Source of the DNA: an uncultured Myxococcales bacterium
GTDB lineage: Bacteria; Myxococcota_A; UBA9042
Direction: 5' to 3'
DNA length: 43,792 nt
Assembly (NCBI GenBank): GCA_903840165.1
Contig: CAIMEY010000081.1
Location: 1-43,792 of the forward strand
Below, piece by piece: positions 17,039-26,370 of this stretch; within the stretch, counting starts at the first letter, position 1, and every line of letters starts with the position of its first letter. The notes below the pieces were generated by a model, which made no database searches, was not told where the DNA came from, and saw nothing but the letters and a program-made list of their open reading frames with translations. Made by a program: the position numbers and the translations under genes.

Positions 17039-17887
17039 TCAGGAGAAAATAGCAAAGATCGCGCCAGAGATCACGAAGTCCAGGAGCACCACGGCAAACG
17101 ATGCGTTGACCACAGAGCGCGTGGTGGCCCAGCCAACCCCTTCGGACCCTCCCGTCGCTTCGAGGCCTGCCTGTCCGGAAATCAATGGAATTGCGCAGCC
17201 ATAGGCAAATGCTTTGGTGATTCCGGACACCAAGTCGCCCGCCTTGACCATTTGGATGCTGAGAAAGGTGAGCGGGTGGATGCCAAACCCCATCAATCCC
17301 GTGAGCATGCCGGTGATTTCGCCGATGAGCACGGCGTAGATGGTCAGGCACACCATCATGATGCCGGATGCCAGAAACCTAGGTACGATCAGATAGTTGA
17401 TGGGATCGGCGTTGCACATGCGCAAGGCGTCGACTTGCTCGGTGACGACCATGGAGCCAATTTCGGCGGCAATGCCCGAGCCGACCCGCGTCGCAATCAT
17501 CATGCCCGAAATGGTCGGCGCGAACTCCTTGATCATGATTTGCAGAAATGCCGGGCCGATCATCGTGAAATCAGGTAAGATCTTCTCAACTTGCGTGGCC
17601 ACCTGGTACACCAAGATCATGCCCAAAAAGCCGATCGTTACAGTGATGAACAACACCGATTGATTGCCGATGGCGTGCATCTGCTCGACGACGGCCCCGG
17701 GCTCGCGACGGCCACGTGCAACTTGGGTCAATGTATCGCGAATTAGCCGAAGCAGGTCCAGGCCGGGACGCAGGCGTCCGGTCAGCCAAGAACCGCGGGT
17801 CGGCCTTGGTTGCCGCCGCTGTTCAGGTTCGTCGCCCCCGCCAAGGTCTGGCTGCAGGGAGGCGGGGGATGGCGCAGTAGCAAGCAC
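17039..17887 (-). CDS. MlaE/YrbE-family ABC transporter permease
   Basis: Integral inner-membrane permease of MCE/Mla-type lipid transporters. 282 aa from the GTG at 17887, just three bases after the PEGA gene stop. The first ~45 residues are a Pro/Arg-rich extension. The domain then reads AVVEQMHAIGNQSVLF, QVATQVEKIL, IKEFAPTISGMMIATRVGSG, IAAEIGSMVVTEQVDALR (the diagnostic family motif), DPINYLIVPR, and AFAYGCAIPLISGQAGLEATGG-like cytoplasmic loop. About five hydrophobic segments. The partners usually next to it (ATPase MlaF, MCE protein MlaD) are not in the window. Confidence 0.93.
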   Translation of the reverse strand: MLATAPSPASLQPDLGGGDEPEQRRQPRPTRGSWLTGRLRPGLDLLRLIRDTLTQVARGRREPGAVVEQMHAIGNQSVLFITVTIGFLGMILVYQVATQVEKILPDFTMIGPAFLQIMIKEFAPTISGMMIATRVGSGIAAEIGSMVVTEQVDALRMCNADPINYLIVPRFLASGIMMVCLTIYAVLIGEITGMLTGLMGFGIHPLTFLSIQMVKAGDLVSGITKAFAYGCAIPLISGQAGLEATGGSEGVGWATTRSVVNASFAVVLLDFVISGAIFAIFS

Positions 17888-17890
17888 CGA

Positions 17891-18985
17891 CTATTTGCCT
17901 TGTCCTGCAGCAGGTTTGCTCGGTGACGGCGCAGGCGTGGGCGTGGGCTTGGGCGTGTCGACCGTCTCATTGAGGGGTTCGAGCTTGGCATCGATCATGA
18001 TCGGTTCATCGCGGCGGACTTCGATGCGTCGGTGCCAGCGGTCATATCCATCTTTATGAAAACGAATCACCCACTTGCGAGCAGTAAGCTGGTAGGGATC
18101 AGCTCGGGTGCCACTGCCCGCGATCCGCCCGTCCTGGGTCGCCTTGTCGGCCTTGCGGTCCTGCACCAGTTGGTCGTCCAGGTAGACGTCGACGCCTTCG
18201 CTCGGCTCAACCTTGACGATCAACTTGCCAAAGTAAGTGATCGCTTTGGGTTTTAGCTCCGCTGAGGTGGGATCGCCCACGCGCACATTGACGTCCATGT
18301 CCCAGTCTTGATAGCCGACGCAGCGGGCGCTTGCCTTGTGAAGTCCGGTGATCGATTCAATTTCTCCGCTGCCGTTGCCAACAAAGGTTCCTTCCAAGAA
18401 CAACTCGCACGTCTTGGGCACCGAGGTCAGCTTGAGCACGCCGACCGACATCCGCGTTCGCAAAAAGTCCATTCGCTCATTGGCTTTGCGCAGAACCTCT
18501 TCGACTTCCTTCTTGCGCGGGGAATCCGGCATCTTGGGCAACAGGCCCGTGGCGAGGATCTTGACGGCTGAGACGGCGCGAAACTCCAGCTCATTGTCAT
18601 TGAGGGCTTTGGCAAATTCCCCTGTATTGGCAGGGTAATCGATGGTGTACGGGTCGAGCATCCACGCCGCGTTCATGAGCTCCATGCCGCGCTGATTCTG
18701 CCGTTTCTGCGCCGCTTCGATGGCCTGCACGGCCTTCTTCTTAGCCTCTTTAGCATTGTTTTCTTTACGTTCCTGCCGCTCGCGGGATTCACGCTGTTCA
18801 GCCGTCTCTTTGAAGTTGGCCGCTGCCTCGGCCTTTCGTTTTTCGGCTTCTTCGCGCTGCTTCTTTTTGGCTTCGATTTCGCTGCGGTCTCCCGCCGGTG
18901 GTACCTGAGCCCACAAGGGGTTGGCCAGCAGGCTTGTGAAGGAAACACCATAAAAAATCAATTGTTTCAAGATGCGGGCGCTCAT
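17891..18985 (-). CDS. PEGA-domain exported protein with coiled-coil N-terminus
   Basis: 364 aa from the ATG at 18985 with GAGG upstream. Signal peptide (FYGVSFTSLLANPLWAQ) followed by a highly charged Lys/Glu/Arg/Ala region at ~35-90 that should form a coiled coil. The second half carries two PEGA-like repeats: VGVLKLTSVPKTCELFLEGT near residues 180-200 and FGKLIVKVEPSEGVDVYLDD near 250-270, followed by the typical ARKWVIRFHKDGYDRWHRRI. The C-terminus is Pro/Thr/Ser-rich. PEGA domains are beta-sandwiches of surface proteins. It is immediately upstream of mlaE-like, suggesting cotranscription. Confidence 0.85.
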   Translation of the reverse strand: MSARILKQLIFYGVSFTSLLANPLWAQVPPAGDRSEIEAKKKQREEAEKRKAEAAANFKETAEQRESRERQERKENNAKEAKKKAVQAIEAAQKRQNQRGMELMNAAWMLDPYTIDYPANTGEFAKALNDNELEFRAVSAVKILATGLLPKMPDSPRKKEVEEVLRKANERMDFLRTRMSVGVLKLTSVPKTCELFLEGTFVGNGSGEIESITGLHKASARCVGYQDWDMDVNVRVGDPTSAELKPKAITYFGKLIVKVEPSEGVDVYLDDQLVQDRKADKATQDGRIAGSGTRADPYQLTARKWVIRFHKDGYDRWHRRIEVRRDEPIMIDAKLEPLNETVDTPKPTPTPAPSPSKPAAGQGK

Positions 18986-19132
18986 GCGTTCCTCGTGAAC
19001 TGGACGGACGGCACCCGCCGCTGGGCGGTCGGTGCACCGGTGGATGCGGACAGGGCCGCGGGGGAAACGGGGTCAATTGTCGGCACGCTCAGGCAAAAAT
19101 GCAAACCCTGACCTCGGGACTGTGGTGCCGGC

Positions 19133-22036
19133 TCAAGGGATATGGGCCGCCCCATCGCGCCGGCAGTGCACCAAGAGTTGGCGTTCGGCAAGGCGGCTCG
19201 GTCCTGCCTGAGCCTGGATTGTAACGGTGCTCAGTCCGCTGTCGAGGCGTAGAGGCGCCCGCAGCCCGACTTCGGCCTTGTCGCGCCCGTCCTCATACGC
19301 CTGTTTGACGCCGGCGACGCTGATGGTCACAAAGCGACGGCTTGGGGCCAAGCCATCGAACCGAGCCAGGACCTGCAATTCCAAATGGCATGTACCTGTC
19401 AGGGGTTCCAGACCATTATCGCCCAGATTTTGCACAATGATTTCTGGCGCGTCGGCCCACTGCGACGCCAGTCGATCACGCTGCAGCAACAGTTCTTTCT
19501 GTTGAGCCACAGGTAGTTGTGAAAGGGGAGCCGCACTCTGGGGCAAGGTGACCAACTCCGCGCGCTGCACACCCAGCGCTTCGTCCGTCAGCGTCACCTC
19601 GAGTTGCGCCGGCAGGTCCGCAAGCCCAGTCATCCCGGCCGCTTTTCGGATCTCGATGGCCAAAGAGGCCTGAGTCTGCGCACCTGGCTCGAGCACCCCC
19701 AGGCGCGCGCGCCCCTCCAGCACATGGACCTGCGAGCCCGCCATGCCCCGCGCTGTGATGACCGCATTTTGGGCCACGCCTTTTCCACGATTTCTAACTT
19801 CAATCAATACCTTAGCGGATTCCTGTCCGTGCAGAATTCCGTCTCCCGCGGGCCCTTCCTGCACGCGCATCCGAAACGAGAAATCCGGCTGATCGCGCCC
19901 CGCCACTGTAACGATCGTCTCATCCGCGGGCACCAGAACCTGCCCGTCCTGGGCGGCGACCACGCGCAAGGGCACCTGAAGATCGCCGTGCCTCAGGGAA
20001 ATACGCACGGAAAAATGCACAGTTCTCTGTTGCCCCGGGTCCAGCCTGCCGACCAACTGTTCGTGACCGTCAAGGGCCGGATCGTCGCACCGCGTCAGCA
20101 CGTGCAGGCGGTACAAGGGGTCATGGCCGACATTGGTCAGCGTGACACTCATGCGCAAGATGTCCCCTGCTGTGACGTGCACACCGCCTTGGTCAGCGAT
20201 TTGTAAGCGTAAAGGTGCATTGAGATCGGGCGCCTGTTCCGGGTTGGGTGCCGCTTGCCACTCGATCCCTTGCTTCTTCAGATGGGCCACCAGGGCGACG
20301 TCATCGGCATGAGCCATGTCTTGTAAGTCATTCTGCGCATGGGCTAATGTGACCGCTGCACGCACATCGCCGCCTCGCCGCAGCAGGACAGCCGCCCTTT
20401 GCCTAGGCTCGCGCTCCATGACTTCGACCGGACCAAAAGAACCGTCACTCGCTGAGGCTATATCTGGTAGTAAGATTCGAAGGTTATACTTCGGTCGGGC
20501 CGGCGGTTGCGCGGCCATCAGCGTGCGCACCTTTTTGACGGCCCGGCTGTAATGAGGTCCGCCAAAAAGGCTGACTTGTTCGCGGGTTGCCGAGATGAAT
20601 TGGACGCCGATGTCTGGCGTGATGCCAACGCCCATGAGGTCAACATCGCCAGGAACCAGGTACTTGGCTACGGTCAGCTTGAGGGCACCGCCGCCAAACT
20701 CATAAGGCACTTGGACGCTGGCTTTGCCAAAGCTCTGCTCGCCCAGAACTATGGCCCTCCCTGAGTATTTCAGAGCACCCGCAACGACTTCGGACGCACT
20801 TGCGCTGTGGCCGTTGATCAGCACCGCCAGGGGCATCTTCTGGAACCGGCCTTGGCCACTGACCAATCGTTCGTCGCGCTGCCGCCGGCCTCCAGTCACG
20901 GTGATGACCACGGGCCCTTGACTCAGGAACAGATCGCCGATGCGGATAGCTTCATCCAGCAAACCGCCTGGATTGTCACGCAAATCGAGCACTAGGCCAT
21001 TGAGGCTTCCGGCGGCCAGGAGCCGGTCAATGACTTCGCCCAGCTCGTCCGCTGTACCACGCTGAAAAGACTTAATTTTGGCGTAACCGATGCCGTTGTC
21101 CAGGACACGCGCCTCCACCGACTGCAAGTGGATGACCGCACGCACAACCGCAACTTCCTGAGGTTGCATCCAGCCTTTGCGGCGCAGCTGCAGTCTCGCC
21201 GTCGTACCCACCTGCCCGCGCAGCCTTTCCACGGCTTCATCCACGGACATGCCCACCGTGTCATCGCCGTCGATTTGCAGAATCTGATCGCCCGCGAGCA
21301 GCCCCGTCTTTTCTGCAGGCGAAGCGCTAAGCACAGATTGAACTGTCAAAACACCGTCTTGAGCGAGAATGACAATCCCCAAACCGCCAAACTGCCCGCC
21401 GGTGCTCGACTGCATGTCGCGCCATTGCCCCGGATCGAGCATCCGCGAAAACTGGTCGAGCGTCGATAACATCCCGTTAATCGAAGCAAATTCGAGGCTG
21501 GAAGGGTCCACATCGTCGGGCAGGTGATCGGCGCAGAAGCGGAGCGCTTGCAGCAGAACCCACCCTAGGTGCAGCGGGTCGTCCAAATGCCGCACATCGG
21601 TAGTCCATGTGGAATCCGCAATGCGAATACGTAGTTGTAAGGGTTCGCCCTGGGCGTCTATCTGCGGCGCATCCACCAGCATTTCGGGCACTTGGTGGCT
21701 GGCCGCCTGCAGCGCCTCTTCCAGCATCACCCGCGGATGCAGTTTGTCAGGGTCCACATACTGGGTTCGCAGCAACTCCAGCGCCTGATTCGCGATTTTC
21801 GCCGTTCGCAGCGCCTGCACCGCCTCGGCATGCCGCTGGTCATTGGCTGCTGATGTCGCGGGTGCGCGTGTTTGAACCTGGGCCCGAGCGATGGGCAGCC
21901 AAGGGCGCATTTGCCAAACGCAAAGGCAAAGGACGGCGGCGCAAAAGGCCGCCACAGCCCGACGCACCTTGCCCGGCACGAGGCGCAACCACGGGGAACG
22001 CCTTGGTTGGACGGGGTTTTCCTGGGACTGCGCCAT
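19133..22036 (-). CDS. S41 C-terminal processing peptidase with PDZ domain and long beta-rich tail
   Basis: Serine/lysine peptidase of the Prc/CtpA type, anchored by one membrane segment (RRAVAAFCAAVLCLCVW, residues 25-42) so the bulk is periplasmic. 967 aa from the ATG at 22036; TTG 22081 is possible. A PDZ domain covers ~200-285 (FGGLGIVILAQDGVLTV; GLLAGDQILQIDGD). The tail-specific protease domain includes LVLDLRDNPGGLLDEAI, and the dyad is Ser413 in GHSASASE and Lys438 in GEQSFGKASVQ, the spacing of Prc. After ~500 come beta-rich repeats with NVGHDPLYRL and NRGKGVAQNAVI phrasing, like CARDB modules. Matches what myxobacterial annotation calls the MXAN_5808 family (from memory). The gene ends 147 bases before the PEGA gene. 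Confidence 0.92.
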   Translation of the reverse strand: MAQSQENPVQPRRSPWLRLVPGKVRRAVAAFCAAVLCLCVWQMRPWLPIARAQVQTRAPATSAANDQRHAEAVQALRTAKIANQALELLRTQYVDPDKLHPRVMLEEALQAASHQVPEMLVDAPQIDAQGEPLQLRIRIADSTWTTDVRHLDDPLHLGWVLLQALRFCADHLPDDVDPSSLEFASINGMLSTLDQFSRMLDPGQWRDMQSSTGGQFGGLGIVILAQDGVLTVQSVLSASPAEKTGLLAGDQILQIDGDDTVGMSVDEAVERLRGQVGTTARLQLRRKGWMQPQEVAVVRAVIHLQSVEARVLDNGIGYAKIKSFQRGTADELGEVIDRLLAAGSLNGLVLDLRDNPGGLLDEAIRIGDLFLSQGPVVITVTGGRRQRDERLVSGQGRFQKMPLAVLINGHSASASEVVAGALKYSGRAIVLGEQSFGKASVQVPYEFGGGALKLTVAKYLVPGDVDLMGVGITPDIGVQFISATREQVSLFGGPHYSRAVKKVRTLMAAQPPARPKYNLRILLPDIASASDGSFGPVEVMEREPRQRAAVLLRRGGDVRAAVTLAHAQNDLQDMAHADDVALVAHLKKQGIEWQAAPNPEQAPDLNAPLRLQIADQGGVHVTAGDILRMSVTLTNVGHDPLYRLHVLTRCDDPALDGHEQLVGRLDPGQQRTVHFSVRISLRHGDLQVPLRVVAAQDGQVLVPADETIVTVAGRDQPDFSFRMRVQEGPAGDGILHGQESAKVLIEVRNRGKGVAQNAVITARGMAGSQVHVLEGRARLGVLEPGAQTQASLAIEIRKAAGMTGLADLPAQLEVTLTDEALGVQRAELVTLPQSAAPLSQLPVAQQKELLLQRDRLASQWADAPEIIVQNLGDNGLEPLTGTCHLELQVLARFDGLAPSRRFVTISVAGVKQAYEDGRDKAEVGLRAPLRLDSGLSTVTIQAQAGPSRLAERQLLVHCRRDGAAHIP

Positions 22037-22102
22037 CGGTTCCGTGGTCGCCTCAACCGGCGAAATGGGTCTACGCTGCAAGGCGTTCTTGGCGAAGACA
22101 CA

Positions 22103-23746
22103 TTACTGAATCCGCGCGATTCGTACACGCAGCTGCGCAGTTGGGTCGCTCTGCACGGTCCAGTCCAGCACCGCTTGACCGGCCTCGGCCTTGATCAGCA
22201 CGTACTCCACGCCACCAGCCAGCAACTTGCCATCGGCCTTGGCCGCGTCCTGGATCTTGGGCCCCTTCATCGCCATGCCGTGAAACTTCGCGTAAACATT
22301 AGCCCCTCTCTGCTTTTGCGTGACTGGGTCGGTAGCAATAGGCAGCATCCGCAAACACGGATTTTCGGCCACCACACCGCCGACGTCTTCGCGGTTGCTC
22401 ACGGCCAAGGTCGTGTAAAAATCCATAGCAATATCATCAGATTTTCCCTGGGCATGGCTGATCATGGCGGTTGCAACCGTCGCTTTGTCGCCTAGCAAGG
22501 ATTGGACAAAGGCAGGCCCGCCCTTGTTTTGCAACGCGCCATCGGTCCCCACGGCGTCGCCACCAGCCCGATCGTACAGCCAGCGGGTAAACCAGTAAGA
22601 CATGCCGCGCAAGACCCCGTCTTTGCTCATGTTATAGCTTGTCTTGTCCATCAGTGTGTAGGCCAGCGAAAAATCATTGATGCCGTCGAGCCCGGCCATG
22701 GCGACGTACAGGTTGCCGGCTTGAAAGCCAATCACGTCCTGGGCTAGGGCACCAAAGCCCTCGATCATGTACGAACTGTCGTTCCAGTCGGCCAACTGAT
22801 TGCGCAGCACCTTGCGATTGAAGTGCACCAAATGTCCGCATTCATGGGCCAATGTCTCCTTGATGGCCGCCGGCGTGTTGTAAGGCGGATCCAGGTTGGC
22901 CGGGGGATTGAGGTACAGAAATTCGCCCTGATTTCCACCATTACACCCGGGTAGCGCCTGCAAGTCGCAACCGCTGAAGAAGGCCACCGCCGTGTCCTTG
23001 GTCAGGGACGTGAAGACCAGGCCCACATGGCCGTCCTTGTCCAAGTCCGATTCCATGCCAAAGGCGGCCCGTTCACGCGGCAGGATGATCTCGTCAAAAT
23101 CCTTAAGAAAATCAGCAACTACAGCAGGATCCACGTTCGCCGGGTGCGCCGCGGACACATCCACCCAAACCGCGCCACGTTTGCCCACGGCAGTCAATTC
23201 CACTGGCAAATCAACCATTCCAGCAGACGTGGACATCTGCAACGTCCTCAGGGTCCCCACCGGCGGCACATCCCCTTGAGGCACCGGGTCCACAGCGGCC
23301 GTCGCCGTCGCCCAACCCGCGGCATCAATGGCACAACCGCTTACAAATTGATAACTTGGGGTGTCCGGCGCATTCAGCAGGTCCAGGCTGTAGGTGTAGC
23401 TCTTGGTGAGCTTGTCTACGCGGGTGGAGGCGACGATGGCCACGTATTGTTCTGTGCCCAAAGGGGTTTGCAGCTCAATGCCGCTGACGCCATCGCTCAC
23501 GGCCAGCTCAGCGACCTGTCCAGGCTGTAGGGCCAGTGGGCCAGCGTGAATGCCAGAATCAGGCGTAATCACAGAATCTTGTCCAGCATCTGTGGTCGAG
23601 TCTGCCGCCGTTGCGTCTGGGTTGGCAGTGCCGTCGCCAGCGCCGTCGGTGGCTTGGACGTCCGCGGGGGTAGTGCTGCCGCAGGCGCTCACGCTGATCA
23701 TGGCGCAACTAGCGATGATCCAAGAAATCTTTGGGAAGTACTTCAT
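22103..23746 (-). CDS. M30 (hyicolysin)-like zinc metalloprotease lipoprotein
   Basis: 547 aa from the ATG at 23746, whose last bases form an ATGA overlap with the stop of the MXAN_6640-like gene. The N-terminus carries a lipobox, ISVSAC, with lipidated Cys22, followed by a Ser/Thr/Asp/Ala linker. The catalytic motif is LAHECGHLVHFN, HExxH at residues 301-305 with Glu302, and the third ligand is probably Glu329 in SYMIEGFGALAQD. This layout (AHExxHLxxFN, then xxEGxxxLAxD about 25 residues later) is that of the M30 family. A DLDKDGHVG calcium-like loop precedes it. The C-terminal ~100 residues are beta-rich. Probably outer-membrane anchored; substrate unknown. Confidence 0.88.
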   Translation of the reverse strand: MKYFPKISWIIASCAMISVSACGSTTPADVQATDGAGDGTANPDATAADSTTDAGQDSVITPDSGIHAGPLALQPGQVAELAVSDGVSGIELQTPLGTEQYVAIVASTRVDKLTKSYTYSLDLLNAPDTPSYQFVSGCAIDAAGWATATAAVDPVPQGDVPPVGTLRTLQMSTSAGMVDLPVELTAVGKRGAVWVDVSAAHPANVDPAVVADFLKDFDEIILPRERAAFGMESDLDKDGHVGLVFTSLTKDTAVAFFSGCDLQALPGCNGGNQGEFLYLNPPANLDPPYNTPAAIKETLAHECGHLVHFNRKVLRNQLADWNDSSYMIEGFGALAQDVIGFQAGNLYVAMAGLDGINDFSLAYTLMDKTSYNMSKDGVLRGMSYWFTRWLYDRAGGDAVGTDGALQNKGGPAFVQSLLGDKATVATAMISHAQGKSDDIAMDFYTTLAVSNREDVGGVVAENPCLRMLPIATDPVTQKQRGANVYAKFHGMAMKGPKIQDAAKADGKLLAGGVEYVLIKAEAGQAVLDWTVQSDPTAQLRVRIARIQ

Positions 23747-25317
23747 CGGGTAAACTGCCTTCGTTTGCGCACAACCAAGACCGCGCCAAGGGCGACAAGT
23801 AGCCAACCCGCACCCGGTATGGCAGCGCGCGGACCCGCCGTACAGCCCGAGCTAGACCCCGCCTTGGACGAACTGGCTCCTGCGGAATTGGCTGTTTCAG
23901 AAGCGGAAATCCCGTCAGCAGCTGGTCCTTTGGCGTCCGCCGTCGCGTCATCCCCTGCGGCCGCATCGCTGTTCGCGCCAGCATCGGCCGGTGGGGGCAT
24001 GCACGCAGCGACTTCATCAGGGGAGCCAAGACAAAGAGTTCCACGAATACTTTCGCCGGTTTGCGCTGTATTGGTCAAGATGGCAAAGACCTCATCGGCG
24101 GCCGTCGTATCCACGCCTAGCCAAGAACCGGTAGCAACCAGCGGCAAACTAATTGGATCGCTTAAGGTATTTCCCGTACGGGTCAGAAGGCGCAGCTGTA
24201 GCGTGCTTGGGTCAATGCTCGCTGCCACCGCCACGCCGGCTGTGATGATGTCGCGCGCACCCGGTAGAGCCCGAAGGTACTGATTGGACGAGTAGAATAC
24301 CCGCAATTCGGTGTCCTGATACGGCAAATCGGCAAGCCCAAGCTTGGTCGCCGCGACGTAGGGATACGCCTTGCCACTGGCGTAACTCCTCTTAGGGTCA
24401 GCATATTTGCCAGTCAGGACATTCCACCAAGCAAAGGCCGCAAATTCAGTGGCAAAGCTGCTCTGATGTTCACGGCTCAGTAGGGCAGAAAGTGCTTGAA
24501 ACCACTGGGGATCGGCCACTCCTTGCTGACCATTTTCGCAGTCGCGCCATAACTGGACAATGACCTGAGGACCTAGGCGTTCGTCCAAAAACTCAAAGAA
24601 GATCGCGGCGCCGTAGCTAAAGGCGTCCACCGGCCCGACCATGGGCTTATCGAGGCTGTGGTCCGGTCGGCTAAGGTAACCATCGATAAACCCTTCAAAA
24701 TCTCCAAGGCTCGCGTCGAACTTCTCGGTGGCCCAAACGGCAGTACCCTCGGAGATCACATTGTTTTGATTGGCATCGTAGGCTGCCTGCACGGCGTGAA
24801 AGAACTCGTGGCTGGCCAGTACCCGATTGGCATAGTCCAGTGACGGGTAGCCATACCCTACGAAATCATTTTCAACTTCCATGAAGCCTTCGCAAGTGTC
24901 GCCCGTGCACGCTTCGCGCTGGAAATGACCATCGGCCTGTTTGCCAAAGTCGAGCAGGTAGACGTCAAAGCGACCGTCGCCCCCATTATTGCCCGGTACG
25001 TCTTTGTCATCTAAGGGTTTTTTGAAGCCCAAGCCGACGTAGAACGTCAGCACCTGTTCATAGAGCGCCGCAAGATTCTGCACGTGATCCGGGGTGCCAT
25101 CGCCGTCCGCATCGGCACTGGGCACCGCGTTGACGCCGCTGCGCACGAAGTGAATCTTGAAGTTGCCGCCCTGGGAATCCAAGGTCTCGACCTTGTCGCT
25201 GGCGCCATATTTCCAAAGATCTTCTGGTGTTGGGCTGTCTGGTCGGGCCAGAGCTGGCTGAGCCACCGCCATCGTCGCCAAGATGAGCACTGCTAGGGCG
25301 CGAAAACGTCGTTGCAT
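23743..25317 (-). CDS. MXAN_6640-like putative metalloprotease with C-terminal sorting tail
   Basis: 524 aa from the ATG at 25317 (signal peptide ALAVLILATMAVAQPALA). The longer frame to 25410 is not signal-like. DADGDGTPDHV near residue 70 is a calcium-type loop. The active site is LASHEFFHAVQ, HExxH at 170-174, with Glu190 in ISEGTAVWATEKF as likely third ligand, the arrangement of the MXAN_6640-type family (from memory). The C-terminus has a long Ala/Ser/Asp-rich linker, SSSGC, a hydrophobic segment (GWLLVALGAVLVV) and RKRRQ. That resembles the MYXO-CTERM sorting signal, which anchors proteins at the outer membrane. Cotranslated with the M30-like gene through ATGA. Confidence 0.88.
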   Translation of the reverse strand: MQRRFRALAVLILATMAVAQPALARPDSPTPEDLWKYGASDKVETLDSQGGNFKIHFVRSGVNAVPSADADGDGTPDHVQNLAALYEQVLTFYVGLGFKKPLDDKDVPGNNGGDGRFDVYLLDFGKQADGHFQREACTGDTCEGFMEVENDFVGYGYPSLDYANRVLASHEFFHAVQAAYDANQNNVISEGTAVWATEKFDASLGDFEGFIDGYLSRPDHSLDKPMVGPVDAFSYGAAIFFEFLDERLGPQVIVQLWRDCENGQQGVADPQWFQALSALLSREHQSSFATEFAAFAWWNVLTGKYADPKRSYASGKAYPYVAATKLGLADLPYQDTELRVFYSSNQYLRALPGARDIITAGVAVAASIDPSTLQLRLLTRTGNTLSDPISLPLVATGSWLGVDTTAADEVFAILTNTAQTGESIRGTLCLGSPDEVAACMPPPADAGANSDAAAGDDATADAKGPAADGISASETANSAGASSSKAGSSSGCTAGPRAAIPGAGWLLVALGAVLVVRKRRQFTR

Positions 25318-25485
25318 CGTGGTCTTGCCGCCTTTGTCCCGTACAACGGACCCTGCCATGAGGCCTTGGACCCGGGCGCGCCCGTTTGGCCACAGACTTG
25401 AATCGCCCAACAGATTGCAGAATTGCGCGCCCTTCGCCGTACTCAGGCCCCTGACGTCACGTGCAGGCCAGATGTCGACCCGCGG

Positions 25486-26370
25486 CTAGGGCAAAATCGC
25501 CCAGCGCATCGCCAAGCTGCCGCCCGCGGTACCTGCTGGAACGTTGCCGGTATTGTCGCAGGTGGCCTGCGCCGCCGTTGGGTAATAGCCGGTCACGGTC
25601 AGCTTGACCTTGCGGCCATCGGCTAGCAGCACGCCATAGACCTTGCCGGTCATCTGTACGCAATTCTGATACTTCCAGAAGGTGCCGAGCACCGTCTTGG
25701 GCGCGCCGATGCCCGAATCATCGGCCACCAGCTTGCAGCTAGCGTCGTAGTAGGTCTCGGAGGCCCACACGGCCGTGTCGGGGATGGCGCTCCAATCCTC
25801 ATACGCAGTGCTGCCTTTGAGCGCGGTTCCCAGCACGCACGACGGTCCGGAGACCCCGCTGTTGAGGCGGATCACGTACCGGCGCATGGCGATGTCCCAA
25901 TCCTGCGAATCCAAGGCCCCTTGATCGCCAATGGCCACGACCTGCAGTCCCTGATCGGTGAACTTGGCATAGACAAAGCTTTCAGTGGGTTGCATTCCAC
26001 CGCCTGAGCTATTGACCTCGCTGAGAAAGCCACTGCCATCGGCGGTGTTGGTGATGGGATGGCTGCTCGCTTTCTTGAACAAAGACAGATCGTTGATCTG
26101 CTCATCACTGCACAGCGGTGCCGTGGGGGCGCAGATTTGACTGCCGCCGCTGTCACTCAGATCGGCAGCCGTGACATCGCCTGCTCCGGCCCCGTCCTGG
26201 GCTATAGAACCATCTGTTCCGGATAACGAATCGCCGCCGGAGCTCGAGTCATGGGCTGCCGCATCGGTCACCGCAACTGAGCCGCTCCCCGTTGTAGAAT
26301 TGCCGCAGGCCGCCAGCGTCAACATCGCGGCGGTCACAGCGCATTGGTGCAAGAATTCACGAGGTGTCAT
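25486..26370 (-). CDS. HmuY-family lipoprotein (heme-binding-like)
   Basis: 294 aa from the ATG at 26370, GGGAG four to five bases upstream. The lipobox LTLAAC puts the lipidated Cys at residue 22, followed by a long Ser/Gly/Asp linker. The HmuY-like domain begins near 90: VYAKFTDQGLQVV, then SQDWDIAMRRYVIRLNSGVSG, which is the diagnostic WDIAFxRYxIxxNxGxSG block. FWKYQNCVQMTGKVYGVLL and VKLTVTGYYP follow. HmuY is a hemophore in Bacteroidota; whether this one binds heme is unknown, and no TonB receptor or other heme-uptake gene lies nearby. Divergent from the TPR gene. Confidence 0.87.
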   Translation of the reverse strand: MTPREFLHQCAVTAAMLTLAACGNSTTGSGSVAVTDAAAHDSSSGGDSLSGTDGSIAQDGAGAGDVTAADLSDSGGSQICAPTAPLCSDEQINDLSLFKKASSHPITNTADGSGFLSEVNSSGGGMQPTESFVYAKFTDQGLQVVAIGDQGALDSQDWDIAMRRYVIRLNSGVSGPSCVLGTALKGSTAYEDWSAIPDTAVWASETYYDASCKLVADDSGIGAPKTVLGTFWKYQNCVQMTGKVYGVLLADGRKVKLTVTGYYPTAAQATCDNTGNVPAGTAGGSLAMRWAILP

